DNA from: Bicyclus anynana
Lineage: Eukaryota > Arthropoda > Insecta > Lepidoptera > Nymphalidae
DNA: 64,000 nucleotides
Assembly: GCF_947172395.1 (NCBI RefSeq)
Contig: NC_069085.1
Location: forward strand, 4,372,112-4,436,111
Direction: 5' to 3'
The translations under genes and the position numbers were made by a program. Shown in pieces: positions 22,501-64,000 of this stretch. Below the pieces are notes generated by a model. The model saw only the letters and a program-made list of their open reading frames with translations. It was not told the origin of the DNA and ran no database searches. Within the stretch, counting starts at the first letter, position 1; each line of letters starts with the position of its first letter.

Positions 22501-24721
22501 ACCTCAAAGATTTGTTGAAACTTCTGAGCAGTGTAACGTCTGAAAATATTTTGACCGTACTACTGAAGCATTTGCATCAAATGTGTGTTTATGTTGCCTG
22601 TTTTACGAGCATATCGAAACAAGCACTGAAAAAGTTGATATCTCTTTGGAGTAACAGTGAGGAGACTGTGCGAGTTCTCGCATTTTTATGCATTTTGAGG
22701 ATAACTAGGAATCAACAAACTGCACTGTTAGATTTAGTGTTGAAAGCTATGTATTTGACGTACGTTAAAAATTGCAAGTTCGTTAGCCCTTCAACTTGGC
22801 CGGGAATAAATTTCATGAGGCGTTCATTAGTGGAAATGTTTGCACTGGATTTAAATGTGTCATACCAGCATGTGTTTTTATATATAAGACAATTGGCTAT
22901 ACATTTACGTAATGCGATTGTTGTACAGAAAATTGAGAACAGACAAGCCGTTTATAATTGGCAGTTTGTGAATTCTTTACATTTATGGGCAGATTTGATA
23001 TCAGCCACATCAAATAAACCTCAGTTGCAGCCATTATGCTATCCTCTTGTGATGGTGATAACAAATACAATAAAACTGGTGCCAACACATCAATATTATC
23101 CACTAAGGTTTCACTGTGTTGATATACTCATAAGCCTTTCTAAAGAGACCAATACATTTATACCGATACTGCCATTTTTGGTAGAGGTGAGTTTTGTAAT
23201 CCATACTTATATTACCATTATAATATTTCTTGTTTTCAGCCCTAAACCACTATACCAATTTTAACATTTTTTTCATCAATAGAAAGGTCTATCATCAACA
23301 AGTAATATATGCTATAATTTATCCTCATAGTACCCTGAAAATGAGAATTAGTAGTTTTTAGCAAAAGGTTCAAAAGTGGATCTAAAAAATAAGAAAACAA
23401 AGTTGAACAAAGGTTTCACAATATTTCTCAGGACAACTTAATTAACAAATCAAACTGTAACCAAAACCTAGAATGGAGTAGAATGACCTTGAGTGGACGC
23501 ACTTGTGAACGCTGAGTGTAGGGTTAAAGGCGCCTTTGACTTAACAAACACTCCCGTTTTCCACTCAAGTCACTGTCCCAATCCCAAGTAACCCATAAAG
23601 AATTACACAACAAGAAATGTGGACGGCTCTTTTTTGTGAATTTCTTCGATGTACGTATATTACACAAGAACAAAAAATAAAGCTATGTAATTTACTATTT
23701 ACAGGTATTAACCTCATATGATTTCAACAAAAAACATACGAAAGTTTCAATGAAGCCTTTAGATTTCTCATGTGTGCTGAGGTTAGCAAAGTCACAGCTG
23801 ATGGAGAATGGATTCAAAGACTCTGTGATCGAGAGAGTGTACGGCCTACTTCTGGAGTACACTGCCAATGAATCCCATTCTATTGCTTTCCCAGATATCA
23901 CATTATTGGCTGTTATTCAGGTTAGTCATAAATTATAATAACTTATAGTCCTTGGGCCCAAGAACAAAATATTTATTCATGATCATACTGCTTAAAATTT
24001 GTGTATATTTCAACTTCAGGTTTTCAAACTTAAAGCAATATAATATATTATAAAATATAAAATTCGGGAAATATACAAAATAAACTTGGGATAAGAATAA
24101 GCTAATAAGTCTAATCAAATTTACTTTCCTACCTAAATACTCCAACTTATAGGACTATCAAATAATGGATAATATTTCTTCTTCCAGATTAAACAATTCC
24201 TCAAATCATGTTCAGTATCAAATTACACTAAGAAAATGCGGCAGTTGTTAGAGAAGATAGAGGAGAACTCAAAATTCATTGAGAAGGAGAGAGCTAAAAT
24301 CAGCTTTGCTCTCAGCGAAGACAAAATGATAGCAGCGTGGGAGGCCAGCATTAGAGCCAAAGGCACGCCGTTACTTGCGTTCTTTGAAAACTGGAACAAA
24401 GTCAACAAGATACAGAAACGGAAGAAGGTTACCAAAAATGACGAGATAGCTGGCGATCTGCCCGTGATCAAGAGACCAAAAATTCCAGAAACTGAAGAAA
24501 AAGTAAAGAAACCAGAAAACAAAGGACCCTTAGTACTATTCCCTTCGGATAGTGAAGGTGAAGAGGATCAGTTTAAACTGAAAGAAGAAACCGAAGAGCC
24601 TAAACCTAAGAAAGTGAAAAAGAAGGTCAATAAAAAGAAAGTACAGAAGGAAATATTGCCTGAACTAGATGTGCCGGATAAAGAAGATGTGGTTAAGGAT
24701 TTCAGTGTCAATGACTGGTGA
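19516..24721 (+). CDS. Noc2: Nucleolar complex protein 2 homolog (complete, 6 exons)
   Basis: Exons are 19516-19603, 19691-19917, 20503-20689, 22357-23186, 23705-23920 and 24188-24721. All are GT-AG and phase-consistent, giving 693 codons. The basic start (MPSMKKAKFKQPKMRQKRAK) suits a nucleolar protein. Exon 2 carries the short motif around DPDFYNFLEENDENLL and an acidic serine-rich stretch. Exons 3-5 carry the conserved helical-repeat body, including the WPGINFMRRSLVEMF and YNWQFVNSLHLW regions. Exon 6 has a Lys/Glu-rich tail ending in FSVNDW. In yeast and animals, Noc2 works with Noc1 and Noc3 in moving pre-60S ribosomal particles from nucleolus to nucleoplasm. The gene is tail to tail with HYDIN. 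Its introns hold small repeats only. Confidence 0.95.
20197..20300. mobile_element. Hairpin MITE, family H1, copy 2
   Basis: Matches the reverse complement of 1082-1205, including TTCGTTTCACTCTTGAAAGT. The outer arms have decayed. Lies in Noc2 intron 2. Confidence 0.75.
20806..20993. repeat. Interspersed repeat in Noc2 intron 3 (pair member)
   Basis: AATCAAACTGTAACCAAAA and AACAAACACTCC blocks recur at 23449-23628 in Noc2 intron 4. A weaker relative lies near 3725-3800. Confidence 0.75.
20994..22356. other. Noc2 intron 3, mostly unclassified
   Basis: AT-rich. A piece at 21215-21290 resembles the intron segment at 9505-9560. A GC-richer island at 21958-22130 has no recognised family. No gene was seen. 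Confidence 0.5.
23449..23628. repeat. Interspersed repeat in Noc2 intron 4 (pair member)
   Basis: Second copy of 20806-20993, in the same orientation and with the same CCATAAAGAATTAC block. Confidence 0.75.
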
Positions 24722-24756
24722 TTGTTGAATGATTATTATTATTATTAATAATATTA

Positions 24757-24762
24757 AATAAA
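24757..24762 (+). promoter_or_regulatory. Polyadenylation signal of Noc2
   Basis: AATAAA lies 36 bp after the Noc2 stop codon in an AT-rich stretch, at the expected place for a short 3' UTR. Confidence 0.7.
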
Positions 24763-25056
24763 ATTTCACTCATGTATCACAGTTTTTTTCTTATCTTGTA
24801 TCACACAAAACTCTTTTTCATCCCCTACCTACTAGTATGTACTAAATATAAAAAAAGCATTTAAACACAGCACAATATTTTTTGCAGTCTCTGAATAGAC
24901 GTAAATATACAAGGTTTCCATCCTATTCCCTGGAAACAAAAACTAGTTATTATGGTTCAAGATGTGGGTACCGTTAGAAACCAAACAAATTATTATTGTT
25001 AATTTTTTATATTAATAAAGCATTAAAAATAACAAGAGCAGTAGGTAAATTGCTCA
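24763..25056. other. Intergenic gap between the convergent Noc2 and HYDIN ends
   Basis: About 300 bp of AT-rich sequence between the two 3' ends. No ORF, repeat or RNA gene was seen. It must hold the HYDIN 3' UTR, but no clear AATAAA was found on the minus strand here. Confidence 0.6.
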
Positions 25057-63878
<38,822 letters not shown>

Positions 63879-64000
63879 CTGAAATGTAACAAAAAAATAT
63901 TTTAAATCAAACACGTAGCGTATTACGTATATTACAACACGTATTATATCTATTATTTAATTACAATCTCATCGGCAAGATGAATCTTCATTAGAATTAG

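Noticed and set aside
22897..23103. Minus-strand ORF opposite Noc2 exon 4
   Set aside because: Antisense shadow of a well-conserved coding exon.

Overview
This window looks like AT-rich nuclear DNA from a butterfly or moth. It has short GT-AG introns, many copies of SINE and LINE tails that I recognise as typical of Lepidoptera, many small foldback DNA transposons, and intact Jockey-type retrotransposons. No bacterial or organellar genes were seen.

Three host genes account for most of the conserved coding sequence. (1) On the minus strand, from 19021 down to 963, lies a complete WDFY2-type gene (WD40 repeats plus a FYVE domain), read here as nine exons and 418 codons. Its FYVE exon is present three times in tandem. 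(2) On the plus strand, 19516-24721, lies a complete Noc2 (NOC2L) ribosome-biogenesis gene with six exons and 693 codons. It is head to head with WDFY2 across about 0.5 kb. (3) On the minus strand, from 63878 down to the stop at 25057, lies the C-terminal half of a HYDIN gene, a central-pair protein of motile axonemes. I resolve 40 exons and about 2,450 codons; the 5' half lies beyond the right edge. Noc2 and HYDIN are tail to tail, 335 bp apart.

The rest is mobile DNA. A full-length Jockey-like element (4920-9379, 12-bp target duplication) sits in a WDFY2 intron, inside the first copy of a 912-bp tandem duplication. The second copy keeps the empty site. In HYDIN, the large intron between 31391 and 40237 holds a DDE transposon with a 450-codon transposase and a very wide second-D-to-E spacing. 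A second, GC-rich Jockey-like element (32087-38310, 10-bp target duplication) is nested in its 5' leader. Around these lie a hAT-type MITE with an 8-bp target duplication, several hairpin MITE families shared between distant introns, about ten copies of one tRNA-like SINE, RTE-type LINE tails and a 42-unit TCA microsatellite.

The exon models were read by eye from splice sites, reading phase and remembered similarity to the human proteins. All junctions keep phase except HYDIN exon 1 to exon 2. No search was run, so family names rest on motif recognition.
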